NCBI RefSeq assembly: GCF_003234795.2
Contig: NZ_CP126268.1
Coordinates: 310,001-374,000 of the forward strand
From: Curtobacterium sp. MCLR17_032
GTDB taxonomy: Bacteria; Actinomycetota; Actinomycetes; Actinomycetales; Microbacteriaceae
DNA: 64,000 bases
Direction of reading: 5' to 3'
The position numbers were made by a program, and so were the translations under genes. Below are positions 25,356 to 34,396 of this stretch, one piece after another. The first letter of the stretch is position 1; each line of letters opens with the position of its first letter. The notes beneath the pieces were generated by a model. It searched no databases and was not told where the DNA came from. It saw only the letters and a list, made by a program, of their open reading frames with translations.

Positions 25356-27830
25356 TCAGTTGCCGGGTGCCGCACCCTCGGTCTCCCCGCGTCCCGGGTC
25401 GCCGCCCGTCCCGCCGTCGGACGGCTCGTCCTGGGGCCAGCCGGTGAACTCCCACCCGGAGACCGCCTGGTGGTCCTCGCCGTTCGTGTACGCGAAGGCA
25501 CGTGCCGCGGTGCGGGCGTCGGTGAGGGCGGTGAGCAGGTCGGCGAACCGGTCGGATCCGTCCGCGACGCGGGTGAGCGCGTCGTGGGCCAGGGCGTACC
25601 GGTCCATCTCGTTGCGGATGAGCATGTCGAACGGCGACGTCGTGGTGCCCTGCTCGAGGAAGCCGTGCACGTGCAGGTCGTCGTGCCCGTGCCGGCGGTA
25701 GGTGAGCTGGTGCACGAGCGTCGGGTACCCGTGGAAGGCGAACACCGCGGGGGTGCCGGGCAGGAACAGCTCGTCGTAGCGGTCGTCGCTGATCGGGTGC
25801 TCGTGCTTCCGCGGGTCCCCGATGGCGAGCAGGTCGACCACGTTGACGACGCGGACGCCGACGTCGGGGGCGTGCTTCCGGATGATGTCCGCGGCGGCGA
25901 CGGTCTCGACGGTGGGGACGTCACCGGCGCTGACGAGCACGACGTCGACGTGGCCGACCTCCTGCTCGGTGCCGGCCCAGTCCCAGGTCCCGACGCCGGC
26001 GTCGGCATGGGCGACGGCGTCCTCGAGGGACAGGAACACCGGTTCGGGGTGCTTGCCGGCGACGATCACCTCGATGCGGTCCGTGGTCTCCAACGCGTGC
26101 GCGGCGACGGCGAGGAGCGTGTTGGCGTCCGCGGGCAGCTTGATGCGGACGAGGTCCTGCTGCTTCGACGCGACGACGTCGAGGAACCCGGGGTCCTGGT
26201 GTGAGAACCCGTTGTGGTCCTGGCGCCACACGTGCGACGACAGCAGGATCGTCAGGTTCGACACCGGCGCTCGCCAGTCGATGTCGGTCGCGGACTCGAG
26301 CCACTTGGCGTACTGGCCGACCATCGAGTCGATGATGTGAGCGAAGGCCTCGTACGTGTTGAGGACGCCGTGGCGGCCGCTCAGCACGTAGCCCTCGAGC
26401 ATGCCCTCGAGCAGGTGTTCGGAGAGCACCTCGATGACACGACCGCGGGCGGACAGGTGCTCGTCGCCCTCGGCTCGTCGGGCACGCCAGACGCGGTTCG
26501 TGACGTCGAAGACCGCGTCGAGCTTGTTCGAGATCGTCTCGTCCGGGCCGAACAGCCGGAAGTCCTGCGGGTTCCGCTGGATGAGTTCGGCCATCCAGGG
26601 GCCGAGCGTGCCGGTGGCTGAGGCCGGCTCGCCCACGGGCACCCCGAACCGCTCGAGTCCGGGCCGGTCGAGGGCGGTGCGGATCCGGCCGCCGTTCGCG
26701 TGCGGGGTGGCGCTCATCCGGGTGTCCCCGGTCGGCCGGATGGTGTCGAGGATGCCGATCGGACGGGCGTCCTCGTCGAACAGCTCCTCCGGACGGTAGG
26801 AGCGCATCCACTCCTCGAGCTGCCGGCGGTGGCCCTCGTCCTCGCGGACGTTCGGCAGCGGGACCTGGTGGGCGCGGAAGGTGCCCTCGACCTGCTGGCC
26901 GTCGACGACCTTCGGCCCGGTCCAGCCCTTCGGGGTCCGGAGCACGATCATCGGCCAGCGCGGGCGGAGGTCGGCGGCACCGGCCATCTCGCCGGCGGCG
27001 GCGCGGGCTGCCTGCGCGCGGGCGGCGGCCTGGATGTCGTCGATGGTCGCCAGGGCCCGACGGAGCGCACCGTCGAACAGGGCGTGCACGGCGAAGGGGT
27101 CGTGGTCGACGCGACCGGAGTCGACGACGATCGGCTCGTACCCCAGGCCGCGGAAGTAGGCCTGGAGGTCCTCGTCCGGGATGCGCGCGAGGACCGTCGG
27201 GTTCGCGATCTTCCACCCGTTGAGGTTGAGGATCGGCAGCACCGCCCCGTCCGACACCGGGTCGAGGAACGTGTGCGCCTGCCACGAGGCGGAGAGCGGT
27301 CCGGTCTCGGCCTCGCCGTCCCCGACGACGCACGCGACGACGAGGTCCGGGTTGTCGAGGGCCGCGCCGTACGCGTGTGCGAGGGAGTAGCCGAGCTCGC
27401 CGCCCTCGTTGATCGACCCGGGGGTCTGCGGGGCAGCGTGCGAGGGGATGCCACCGGGGAACGAGAACTGTCGGAAGAAGCGCTGCAGTCCGGCCGTGTC
27501 CCGCGTGATCTCCGGGTAGAGCTCGTTCCAGGTGCCCTCGAGCCAGGCGTTCGCGTTCATCGCGGGACCGCCGTGCCCGGGGCCGCAGATGTACAGGACG
27601 TCGCGGCCGGTCTCGCTGATCACGGCGTTGAGGTGCGCGTACACGAGGTTCAGCGCGGGCGAGGTGCCCCAGTGCCCGAGCAGCCGCGGCTTGATGTCCG
27701 AGGGCTCGAGCGGCCGCTCGAGCAGCGGGTCGTCGAGCAGGTAGATCTGCCCGACGGTGAGGTAGTTCGCGGCGCGCCACCAGGCGTCGATCGCGCGGAT
27801 GCGGTCGGTGGAGGAGTGCGTCGAGGACAT
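25356..27830 (-). CDS. xfp: Xylulose-5-phosphate/fructose-6-phosphate phosphoketolase
   Basis: The 824-residue protein matches bacterial phosphoketolases in length and motif order: the N-terminus with WWRAANYLTVGQIYLLDDPLL, LLGHWGTSPALNLVYAHLNA, CGPGHGGPAMNANAWLEGT, the thiamine-diphosphate motif VVGDGEAETGPL...NLNGWKI, SSHVWRQDHNGFSHQDPGFLD, and the C-terminal FHGYPTLVHQLTYRRHGHDDLHVHGF. It cleaves xylulose 5-phosphate (or fructose 6-phosphate) with phosphate to acetyl phosphate plus glyceraldehyde 3-phosphate (or erythrose 4-phosphate). A TAGCCT box seven bases before the ATG suggests a leaderless mRNA. The C-terminal 25 residues are a disordered acidic/glycine tail. Confidence 0.96.
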   Translation of the reverse strand: MSSTHSSTDRIRAIDAWWRAANYLTVGQIYLLDDPLLERPLEPSDIKPRLLGHWGTSPALNLVYAHLNAVISETGRDVLYICGPGHGGPAMNANAWLEGTWNELYPEITRDTAGLQRFFRQFSFPGGIPSHAAPQTPGSINEGGELGYSLAHAYGAALDNPDLVVACVVGDGEAETGPLSASWQAHTFLDPVSDGAVLPILNLNGWKIANPTVLARIPDEDLQAYFRGLGYEPIVVDSGRVDHDPFAVHALFDGALRRALATIDDIQAAARAQAARAAAGEMAGAADLRPRWPMIVLRTPKGWTGPKVVDGQQVEGTFRAHQVPLPNVREDEGHRRQLEEWMRSYRPEELFDEDARPIGILDTIRPTGDTRMSATPHANGGRIRTALDRPGLERFGVPVGEPASATGTLGPWMAELIQRNPQDFRLFGPDETISNKLDAVFDVTNRVWRARRAEGDEHLSARGRVIEVLSEHLLEGMLEGYVLSGRHGVLNTYEAFAHIIDSMVGQYAKWLESATDIDWRAPVSNLTILLSSHVWRQDHNGFSHQDPGFLDVVASKQQDLVRIKLPADANTLLAVAAHALETTDRIEVIVAGKHPEPVFLSLEDAVAHADAGVGTWDWAGTEQEVGHVDVVLVSAGDVPTVETVAAADIIRKHAPDVGVRVVNVVDLLAIGDPRKHEHPISDDRYDELFLPGTPAVFAFHGYPTLVHQLTYRRHGHDDLHVHGFLEQGTTTSPFDMLIRNEMDRYALAHDALTRVADGSDRFADLLTALTDARTAARAFAYTNGEDHQAVSGWEFTGWPQDEPSDGGTGGDPGRGETEGAAPGN

Positions 27831-27837
27831 GCTCCAC

Positions 27838-27843
27838 AGGCTA
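27838..27843 (-). promoter_or_regulatory. -10 box of the leaderless phosphoketolase gene
   Basis: TAGCCT on the minus strand, seven bases, then ATG at 27830. Confidence 0.55.
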
Positions 27844-28039
27844 CGAGGACGCCGATCCGGGGAATCCAGAAATCTCTCCAATCCGATCCGTGGACGGCCC
27901 CGAATCACTGTCACAAGCCGGGAAACACCCGCAAGCGCTCACCAGCAGCTCACCGCTGGTTCTCCACCCCCACCGCCGGGGTGTGTTCGGCGCGCTGTCA
28001 CCAACCGCGCCGAGCGCGTTCAAGCAAAGGAATGAAGAC

Positions 28040-28723
28040 ATGCGCAAGTCCCTGAAGAACACGATCACCCTCGCCACCGCCGGCGCGATCGTCCTGGGCG
28101 GTGCCGGCTTCGGCATCACCGCCGCCAACGCCTCCACCCCGACCGTGCACACCGTCTCCTCCAGCTCCGCGTCGAAGATCCCCGCACCGGTCGCCTCGGT
28201 CCCCGAGGTCCTCGGCGGCAACACCTCCGTCGCCCTCGACAAGGGCTTCACCGACGCCCTCACCTCGCTGAAGCTGACCCCGGGTGTCTCCGGCAACGCC
28301 AAGCTCGCCGACGGCGCCGTGTCGTTCCCGATCACCTCCGGCTCGGTCACCTACTGGAGCCCGGACGGCAAGTACCGCCCCTACGTGCAGGGCCTGCTGA
28401 ACCACGACGACTCCGGCCTGACCCTCAAGGCCGGCGACACCACCGTCACCCTCGAGAACTTCGTCGTGAACCCCGGCTCCTCGAAGCTCTCCGGTGACGT
28501 CCTCGTCAACGGCAAGGTCGCCGTCGCCAACGCCTACCTCTTCTCCCTCCACGGCGGGACGCTGAAGCCGCTCCAGCTCGAGGGCGACAACGCGATCCTC
28601 ACCGGCACCACCGTCCACATCTCCGACGACGCCGCGAAGCTGCTCAACAGCACCTTCAAGACCGACGCCGTCAAGGGCGGCCTGCTCGTCGGCACCGCCA
28701 CCATCACCGCCCAGATCAAGTAA
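28040..28723 (+). CDS. Secreted protein of unknown function
   Basis: The 227-residue protein has a clear Sec signal peptide: basic MRKSLKN, a hydrophobic core (ITLATAGAIVLGGAGFG) and a likely cleavage after ANA, near residue 31. The mature part is about 195 residues of beta-rich sequence with threonines and glycines (SGSVTYWSPDGKYRPYVQG, DTTVTLENFVVNPGSSKLSGDVLVNGK), resembling beta-sandwich secreted actinobacterial proteins (HtaA-like in feel, without heme residues that I can point to). AAAGGAATGAAG just before the ATG acts as ribosome site. A strong terminator follows. No function assigned. Confidence 0.72.
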   Translation: MRKSLKNTITLATAGAIVLGGAGFGITAANASTPTVHTVSSSSASKIPAPVASVPEVLGGNTSVALDKGFTDALTSLKLTPGVSGNAKLADGAVSFPITSGSVTYWSPDGKYRPYVQGLLNHDDSGLTLKAGDTTVTLENFVVNPGSSKLSGDVLVNGKVAVANAYLFSLHGGTLKPLQLEGDNAILTGTTVHISDDAAKLLNSTFKTDAVKGGLLVGTATITAQIK

Positions 28724-28756
28724 CACCCGGCGCGTCACCAGACGCACCAGCACCAC

Positions 28757-28794
28757 GAGAACGCCGCCCCGGCACACACCGGAGCGGCGTTCTC
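28757..28794. terminator. Hairpin terminator after the secreted-protein gene
   Basis: Sixteen-base arms, starting GAGAACGCCGC (28757-28772) and ending GCGGCGTTCTC (28779-28794), pair with one mismatch over a 6-base loop, 33 bp after the stop. Confidence 0.8.
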
Positions 28795-28840
28795 GCGTTC
28801 CCGGACCAAGCCGCCACACGGACGGGAGGCCCGGGTCACC

Positions 28841-29446
28841 TCACCCGCGTCGGCGCCACCACCGGTGCGCTCGCGTCCCGGCCGCCTGCGCGGCCGCAGC
28901 CGACGCGGCGGCCGCAGCACGGGCCTCCCGGCGGTCCCGCCAGCGGGCGACCTCGACCTCGACGTCCCGCATCGGCGTGACCACCGGCGGTCCGCCGAGC
29001 AGCTGCCGGCGGGCCTCCTTCACACGGGCGTTGAAGTCCACCAGGACGTCGCGGACGTCGGACTCCACTGAGAGTGCGTCCAGGTGGTCGTCGAGCTCGG
29101 CGTCCTCGGTGCGCAGGGCGAGGGCCGGCGGCGCGATCCCGCGGATGTCCTCACGCTCGATCTTCGACTTGATCCACCAGTCCGGGTCGTGCTGCCCGTC
29201 GATGCCCGGCAGCGGCTTGCCGTGGTACGGATTGCCCTCGAACACCCCGCGGCGCTCGGCTTCGGCGATCCGTGCCCGGGCGTGCGCGGCGACGTCGGCG
29301 GCCTTGAGCAGCTGCTGTTCCTCGCGCTCCGCACGGACCTCGTCCGGGTCGAGCGAACCCCGCTCGACCTCGCTGTCCACGAGCTGCTGGTACCGGTACC
29401 GCGCGGCCTTCCGCAGGCGGTCCATCCGGGCGTCGACGTCGTTCAT
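28841..29446 (-). CDS. DUF1992 (DnaJ-homologue subfamily C28-like) protein
   Basis: The 201-residue protein carries the DUF1992 signature: ARIAEAERRGVFEGNPYHGKPLP followed by DPDWWIKSKIEREDI. This domain occurs in DnaJ homologue C28 proteins; bacterial members lack the J domain and have no established role. Preceding residues form a charged helix (MDRLRKAARYRYQQLVDSEVERG). The C-terminus is rich in arginine and alanine. The ATG at 29446 is preceded on its strand by a GGACGG stretch. It is divergent from the cation exchanger gene. Confidence 0.82.
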   Translation of the reverse strand: MNDVDARMDRLRKAARYRYQQLVDSEVERGSLDPDEVRAEREEQQLLKAADVAAHARARIAEAERRGVFEGNPYHGKPLPGIDGQHDPDWWIKSKIEREDIRGIAPPALALRTEDAELDDHLDALSVESDVRDVLVDFNARVKEARRQLLGGPPVVTPMRDVEVEVARWRDRREARAAAAASAAAAQAAGTRAHRWWRRRG

Positions 29447-29538
29447 CGTCCGTCCATGATGCCCCTGGCGCCCGACAGGGGCACCCAGCGGCCCCGGACC
29501 GGAGACGGACCCAGCCGCCGGGGTCCATCGTCACCCTC

Positions 29539-30600
29539 GTGGAATCCCTGCCCCTCTGGTTGCTCGTCCTGGTCTTCGTCGCGGGTGCCGCCGTGATCTG
29601 GATCGCCGGCATCCAACTGTCCAAGACGACCGACGTCCTCGACTCCCGCCTGCACCTCGGCAGTGCGCTCGGCGGGCTCATCGTGCTGGCCGTCGCGACG
29701 AACCTGCCCGAGATCGCGATCACCGTCAGCGCCGGGCTGTCCGGGTCGATCGAGGTCGCGGCGGGCAACATCCTCGGCGGCATCGCCCTGCAGACCGTCG
29801 TGATCGCCGTGCTCGACGCGTTCGGCAAGCGCGGGAAGGGCGTCAAGCCGATCACCTACCGCGCGGCGTCGCTGACCCTGGTGCTCGAAGCGGTCGTCGT
29901 CGTCGCCGTGCTCGCCGTCGTGATCGCCGGCAGTCAGCTGCCGCCGGACCTGGTCGTCGCCCGACTGACGCCCGACGTCGTGCTGATCGCGGTGATCTGG
30001 GTGATCGGGCTGTTCCTGGTGCAGCGCGCGAGCAAGGGCCTGCCGTGGCACGAGAGCGGTCACGCCCCGGACGCCAGCCCGCACGCCTCCGGGCACCGGA
30101 CCCGCAAGCAGGACACCACGCCGATGAGCACCCGGAAGGCGGTGGTCGTCTTCGCGGTGTCCGCCCTCGCGACCCTCGTCGCCGGTGTCGTGCTCGAACG
30201 CGCCGGGGACGCGGCTTCGAATCAGATCGGGCTGTCGGGCGTGCTCTTCGGGGCGACCGTCCTGGCCCTCGCGACGAGCCTGCCGGAGATCTCCACGGGC
30301 CTCCAGGCCGTCAAGCAGGGTGACGACAACCTGGCGGTCTCCGACATCTTCGGTGGCAACGCCTTCCTGCCCGTGCTGTTCCTCGTCGCCACCGTGCTGT
30401 CCGGCAAGGCGGTGCTGCCGCAGGCGAACGCCAGCGACGTGTACCTGACCGCCCTCGCCGCGCTGCTGACCCTGGTCTACGCGGTGGGACTCGTGTTCCG
30501 GCCGCAGCGTCGCATCATCGGGATGGGCGTCGACTCGTTCGTCGTCGTCGTCATGTACCTGGTCGGCGTCGCGGGTCTGGTCGCGATCTCCCTGGCCTGA
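29539..30600 (+). CDS. Calcium/sodium:cation exchanger (CaCA family)
   Basis: The 353-residue membrane protein has the internal duplication typical of the Ca2+/cation antiporter superfamily: first alpha repeat GGLIVLAVATNLPEIAITVSAG, second GVLFGATVLALATSLPEISTGL, each with the ion-binding glutamate. There are about ten membrane helices and a central cytoplasmic loop rich in histidine and charged residues (about 170-205). It exchanges calcium, sodium or protons across the membrane. The GTG start at 29539 follows a CATCGT box by seven bases. The gene ends four bases from the convergent GH15 gene. Confidence 0.88.
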   Translation: MESLPLWLLVLVFVAGAAVIWIAGIQLSKTTDVLDSRLHLGSALGGLIVLAVATNLPEIAITVSAGLSGSIEVAAGNILGGIALQTVVIAVLDAFGKRGKGVKPITYRAASLTLVLEAVVVVAVLAVVIAGSQLPPDLVVARLTPDVVLIAVIWVIGLFLVQRASKGLPWHESGHAPDASPHASGHRTRKQDTTPMSTRKAVVVFAVSALATLVAGVVLERAGDAASNQIGLSGVLFGATVLALATSLPEISTGLQAVKQGDDNLAVSDIFGGNAFLPVLFLVATVLSGKAVLPQANASDVYLTALAALLTLVYAVGLVFRPQRRIIGMGVDSFVVVVMYLVGVAGLVAISLA

Positions 30601-30603
30601 GGG

Positions 30604-32436
30604 TCAGTCCTCGTCGGCACCGTCCTCAGCGGTGACCTCTTCGATCGTCAGCGCCGCCTGGATGAGCGCCAGGTGCGACAGCCCCTGCGGGATGTTGCCC
30701 ATGAACTCGCCGCCCTCGCTGATCATCTCGCTGAACAGGCCGACCTCGTTCGCCTGGTCGACCATCTCGTCCATCAGGTGGCGTGCGTCGTCGTGGCGGC
30801 CGACGCAGGCCATCGCCGCGGCCAGCCAGAACGAGCACGCCACGAACGGGGACTCCTCGTCCTCGATGCCCGAGTAGCGGTAGACGAGCGGGCCGCGCTG
30901 CAGCCGCTCCTCGATGGCCCGGATCGTCGACTCCATCCGGGGTCCCCGGTCGAAGGCCGACATGGCGTGCAGCAGGATCGAGGTGTCCAGGGCGTCGGAG
31001 CCCGGGTACATGACGTAGTACCCGCGTTCCTCGTCCCAGCCGTTGTCGCTGACCCACTGCTCGATCAGCTCGCGGTTCTCGATCCACTTGTCGCGGGGGC
31101 CGTCGATCATGCCGGCGTCGTGCAGTTCCGCCGCGGCGTCGAGTGCCTGCCAGCAGCCGATCTTGCTCGACACGTAGTGCTGGGTGTCCTCGAGCTCCCA
31201 CATGCCGGAGTCCGCTTCCTCCCAGCGGTGGCAGGCGTCGTCGGCGAGCTGCTGCAGCACCTTCGCGGTCTTCCGGTCCAGGACGTTGCCGGCACGGACG
31301 TACTGACGCATGATCTCGAAGACGTCGCCCCAGACACCGAGCTGCAACTGGTTGCCCGCCCGGTTGCCGACCGTGACCGGGCCGATGCCCTGCCACCCGG
31401 GGACGTCGCGCTCCTCGACCTCGTCGGTCTTCGAGCCGTCGAGCCGGTAGAAGATCGGCATCGTCTCGTCGTGGTCGGCGATGGTCCGCATCACCCACGA
31501 GACGGCCGCGTGGGTCTCCTCGCGCAGGCCGAAGCGGGTCAGCGCGTGCACCGTGTAGGACAGGTCGCGCACCCAGGCGAAGCGGTAGTCCCAGTTCTTG
31601 CCGCCGGTCCGGTCCTCCGGGAGGCTCGTGGTCGGGGCCGCCGCGATGGCGCCGGTCGGCGAGTAGATGAGCAGCTTCAGTGCCAGGGCGCTCCGCTGAA
31701 CCGCCTCGGCCCAGGGCCCGTCGTACGAGAACTCCGACGACCACTGCGACCAGTTCTCGATGGTGCGGTCGATGCCCGCCATCGTGCGCTCCGGTTCGGG
31801 CATGAAGATCGGTTCGTCGTGCGTGCCGACGATCGTCAGGATGTGCTTCGAGCCCTCGGTGGTGTCGAAGCGGCCGGAGAACCGGGGACCGTCGTCGTGC
31901 ACCGGGTCGAACCCCTGCTCGACGATGGCGATGGTGACCCCGTCGATGCCGATCACGGTGCCGTTGGCGGTGTCCAGGCGCTTCGGCTCGGCGGTGTTGA
32001 GCAGCGTGCCGGGCACGACCGCCCACTCCATCTCGACCGAACCACGCACGCCCTGCACGCAGCGGCCGATCTCGGCCCAGGGCAGGCGTCCGGCGACACC
32101 GGTCACCATGGCGTCCGTGACGGTGACCTGGCCGGACGGCGTGGTCCAGGTCGTGACCAGGACGTTCGTCCCCGGCAGGTACTGCCGCTCGACCTCGGCG
32201 CCGCCGTCGGCCGGGCGCAGGGCGATGTGTCCGCCGTGCTCGGCGTCGACGATGCTCGCGAACACCGGGGGTGAGTCCATGCCGGGGATCGGCAGCCAGT
32301 CGATGCGGCCGTCGCGGGCGATGAGCGCCACGGTCCGACCGTCGCCGATCGCGCCGTAGGAGCGGAGCGGGACGGACCCGTCGGTGCGCTCCTCGTTCTC
32401 GGTGGCGTCGGGGGTGTCCCGTGTCCGTTCGGTCAT
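30604..32436 (-). CDS. Glycoside hydrolase family 15 protein (glucoamylase/trehalase type)
   Basis: The 610-residue protein has an N-terminal beta domain (~20-235; YGAIGDGRTVALIARDGRIDWLPIPGMDSPPVFA) and an (alpha/alpha)6 barrel with GGKNWDYRFAWVRDLSYTVHAL, DSGMWELED (catalytic acid region) and ESPFVACSFWLAAAMA. Bacterial members of this layout include glucoamylases and the mycobacterial GH15 trehalase, so the substrate may be alpha-glucan ends or trehalose. No signal peptide is present, so it acts inside the cell. A CACGAT box six bases before the ATG implies a leaderless mRNA. The trehalose-synthase-like gene nearby makes trehalose a reasonable substrate. Confidence 0.9.
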   Translation of the reverse strand: MTERTRDTPDATENEERTDGSVPLRSYGAIGDGRTVALIARDGRIDWLPIPGMDSPPVFASIVDAEHGGHIALRPADGGAEVERQYLPGTNVLVTTWTTPSGQVTVTDAMVTGVAGRLPWAEIGRCVQGVRGSVEMEWAVVPGTLLNTAEPKRLDTANGTVIGIDGVTIAIVEQGFDPVHDDGPRFSGRFDTTEGSKHILTIVGTHDEPIFMPEPERTMAGIDRTIENWSQWSSEFSYDGPWAEAVQRSALALKLLIYSPTGAIAAAPTTSLPEDRTGGKNWDYRFAWVRDLSYTVHALTRFGLREETHAAVSWVMRTIADHDETMPIFYRLDGSKTDEVEERDVPGWQGIGPVTVGNRAGNQLQLGVWGDVFEIMRQYVRAGNVLDRKTAKVLQQLADDACHRWEEADSGMWELEDTQHYVSSKIGCWQALDAAAELHDAGMIDGPRDKWIENRELIEQWVSDNGWDEERGYYVMYPGSDALDTSILLHAMSAFDRGPRMESTIRAIEERLQRGPLVYRYSGIEDEESPFVACSFWLAAAMACVGRHDDARHLMDEMVDQANEVGLFSEMISEGGEFMGNIPQGLSHLALIQAALTIEEVTAEDGADED

Positions 32437-32520
32437 GGCTCCATCGTGCCCGCACCGGCTCGACGTGCCGCGCACGGCACGTACCCCGGCCGTCCGCGGC
32501 GGGGCCGGGCCGTGCCTGGC

Positions 32521-32560
32521 CGGGCTGGGCCAGGCCGGGCTGGGCCAGGCCAGGCCAGGC
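32521..32560. repeat. Short GC tandem repeat upstream of rtcB
   Basis: Two exact 15-bp units CGGGCTGGGCCAGGC (32521-32535, 32536-32550) are followed by two CAGGC units. They lie in the 222-bp region between the divergent GH15 and RtcB genes. Confidence 0.8.
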
Positions 32561-32658
32561 CGTGCCGGCTTGCGTCGGGTGCCGCGACCGCGCTACGGTG
32601 CTCGGTTCTGCCCGGACGGGCGGACCGTCACCACGACGTCGTCCGACAGGGACCCACC

Positions 32659-33825
32659 ATGCAGAAGATCACCAACCGACTCCTCTCCTGGGCATCGATG
32701 CTCGAGGAGCAGACCGAACAGCAGGCGCGCACGACCTCCCGGATGCCCTTCGTGTTCCCGCACCTCGCGCTGATGCCCGACGCCCACCTCGGGCTCGGCG
32801 CCACCGTCGGATCCGTCATCCCCACCCTCGGCGCGGTCATGCCCGCGGCCGTCGGGGTCGACATCGGCTGCGGGATGATCGCCGTCCGCACCCAGTTCTC
32901 GCGCGCCGACCTGCCCGAGGACCTGCGGCCGCTCCGCGAGGCGATCGAACGGGCGATCCCGCTGTCCGCCGGGGCGACGAACCAGACCGTCGTCGCGACC
33001 GCGGCACCGCGGATCGCGGAACTCGAGGCGCTGGCCGTCGATGCCGGCTTCGACCCCGCGGAGGTGCTCGGCGGTTGGCGGAACCAGCTCGGCACGCTCG
33101 GTTCCGGCAACCACTTCATCGAGGTCTCCCTCGACGAGGAGGACCGCGTCTGGCTGTTCCTGCACTCCGGGTCCCGCGGGGTCGGCAACAGGATCGCGCA
33201 GCGACACATCGCGGTGGCGAAGCAGGCGATGGAGCGGTGGTGGATCGCGCTGCCGGACCCCGACCTGGCCTACCTCGTCGAGGGCACCCCCGAGTTCGAC
33301 CGGTACATCGCCGAACTGGGGTGGGCGCAGCACTTCGCCCTGCTCAACCGCGAGGAGATGATGGACCGCGTCGTCCGGCAGCTCGCCGAGGTCGTGGACA
33401 CCGAGGTGCAGGAGCTCGAACGCATCAACTGCCACCACAACTTCACGCAGCGGGAGACGCACTGGGGCAAGTCGGTGTGGGTGTCCCGGAAGGGGGCGAT
33501 CCAGGCGAAGGCCGGGCAGCCGGGGCTGATCCCGGGGTCGATGGGCACGGCGTCGTACGTGGTCGAGGGGCGGGGGAACAAGCCGTCGCTCGAGTCGTCT
33601 CCACACGGGGCCGGCCGCTCGTACTCGCGGTCGGCGGCACGTCGGACCTTCACGCACGAGCAGCTGCGCGAGGCGATGGCGGGCATCGAGTACCGGGACA
33701 CCGATGCGTTCCTCGACGAGATCCCGGCGGCCTACAAGCCGATCGACCAGGTGATGGCGGACGCCGCCGACCTGGTGACGGTGCGGCACACGCTGCGGCA
33801 GATCGTGAACGTCAAGGGGGACTGA
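32659..33825 (+). CDS. rtcB: RtcB family RNA-splicing ligase
   Basis: The 388-residue protein shows the RtcB pattern: MPDAHLGLGATVGSVIP, GVDIGCGMIAVRT with the metal-binding cysteine, LGTLGSGNHFIEV, LFLHSGSRGVGNRIA, NCHHNFTQ with metal histidines, IPGSMGTASYVVEG, and the guanylylation histidine in SSPHGAGRSYSR. RtcB joins 2',3'-cyclic phosphate and 5'-hydroxyl RNA ends with GTP and manganese. It is the short bacterial form (archaeal RtcB is ~480 residues). No archease gene is adjacent. In bacteria it repairs RNA broken by toxins or RNases. A likely -10 (TACGGT) lies about 60 bases upstream. Confidence 0.92.
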   Translation: MQKITNRLLSWASMLEEQTEQQARTTSRMPFVFPHLALMPDAHLGLGATVGSVIPTLGAVMPAAVGVDIGCGMIAVRTQFSRADLPEDLRPLREAIERAIPLSAGATNQTVVATAAPRIAELEALAVDAGFDPAEVLGGWRNQLGTLGSGNHFIEVSLDEEDRVWLFLHSGSRGVGNRIAQRHIAVAKQAMERWWIALPDPDLAYLVEGTPEFDRYIAELGWAQHFALLNREEMMDRVVRQLAEVVDTEVQELERINCHHNFTQRETHWGKSVWVSRKGAIQAKAGQPGLIPGSMGTASYVVEGRGNKPSLESSPHGAGRSYSRSAARRTFTHEQLREAMAGIEYRDTDAFLDEIPAAYKPIDQVMADAADLVTVRHTLRQIVNVKGD

Positions 33826-33836
33826 CCCGGCGGGAC

Positions 33837-33883
33837 GACGGACGGGAGGCCCGGGCCGACTGCGCCCGCACCTCCCGTCCGTC
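33837..33883. terminator. Bidirectional hairpin terminator after rtcB
   Basis: GACGGACGGGAGG (33837-33849) pairs perfectly with CCTCCCGTCCGTC (33871-33883), with further partial pairing inside. It lies between convergent genes and belongs to the shared-stem family. Confidence 0.85.
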
Positions 33884-33909
33884 ACCGGGTGGCCCCGGTT
33901 CCTGGTGGG

Positions 33910-34332
33910 TCAGGACACCGGGACGGCACCCCAGGCTGCCTGGTAGCTCTTCGCGAAGATGTTCGCGGTGACGCGCTTGCCGATCTGGAGGCTGTAGTCG
34001 CCCACGTTCGCCGCCGTGACGGTCACGTGGAAGGCGCCCGTGGCGTCGGTCTTGCCGACCGCCCGGTACCCGGCACCGGCGGCGATCTCGATGTCCTTGT
34101 TCGCGAACGCCGACTTGCCGGTGACGGTGATGACCCCGTCGTGGATGGTGCTCGAGGTGATCTCCAGCTTGCCGCCGGAGAACTTGTGTGCGCCGATGCC
34201 GGTGGTGACCGCGCTGCTCGACGTGGTCGGCGCCGGCTGGACGGCGGCGTTCGCCGCGGTCGAGGCGACGAGCGGAGCGCCGAGCGCGAGGGCGAGGCCG
34301 GCGGCGGCGACGAGGGTGGAGGACTTCTTCAT
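33910..34332 (-). CDS. Secreted protein, second of a tandem related pair
   Basis: The 140-residue protein has a Sec signal peptide (KKSSTLVAAAGLALALGA, likely cleaved after ANA near residue 29) and a mature beta-rich domain of ~110 residues (GGKLEITSSTIHDGVITVTGKSAFANKDIEIAAGAG) resembling an immunoglobulin-like fold. Its signal peptide is strikingly like that of the next gene upstream (shared LxLALGAPLVAS core), suggesting duplication. AGGAAG lies eight bases before the ATG. A run of 28 C on its coding strand sits 27 bases before the start codon, so expression may vary with tract length. Function unknown. Confidence 0.72.
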   Translation of the reverse strand: MKKSSTLVAAAGLALALGAPLVASTAANAAVQPAPTTSSSAVTTGIGAHKFSGGKLEITSSTIHDGVITVTGKSAFANKDIEIAAGAGYRAVGKTDATGAFHVTVTAANVGDYSLQIGKRVTANIFAKSYQAAWGAVPVS

Positions 34333-34359
34333 GTGTGGTGCTTCCTGTTGCTGGGGGAC

Positions 34360-34387
34360 GGGGGGGGGGGGGGGGGGGGGGGGGGGG
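34360..34387. repeat. Homopolymer of 28 G
   Basis: Twenty-eight consecutive G bases on the plus strand (C on the coding strand of the flanking genes) lie in the 64-bp gap between two tandem secreted-protein genes, 9 bases after the stop of the first and 27 before the start of the second. Such tracts slip readily in replication and are a hallmark of phase-variable loci; they also cause sequencing errors, so the length is uncertain. Confidence 0.9.
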
Positions 34388-34396
34388 AATCGGGGC

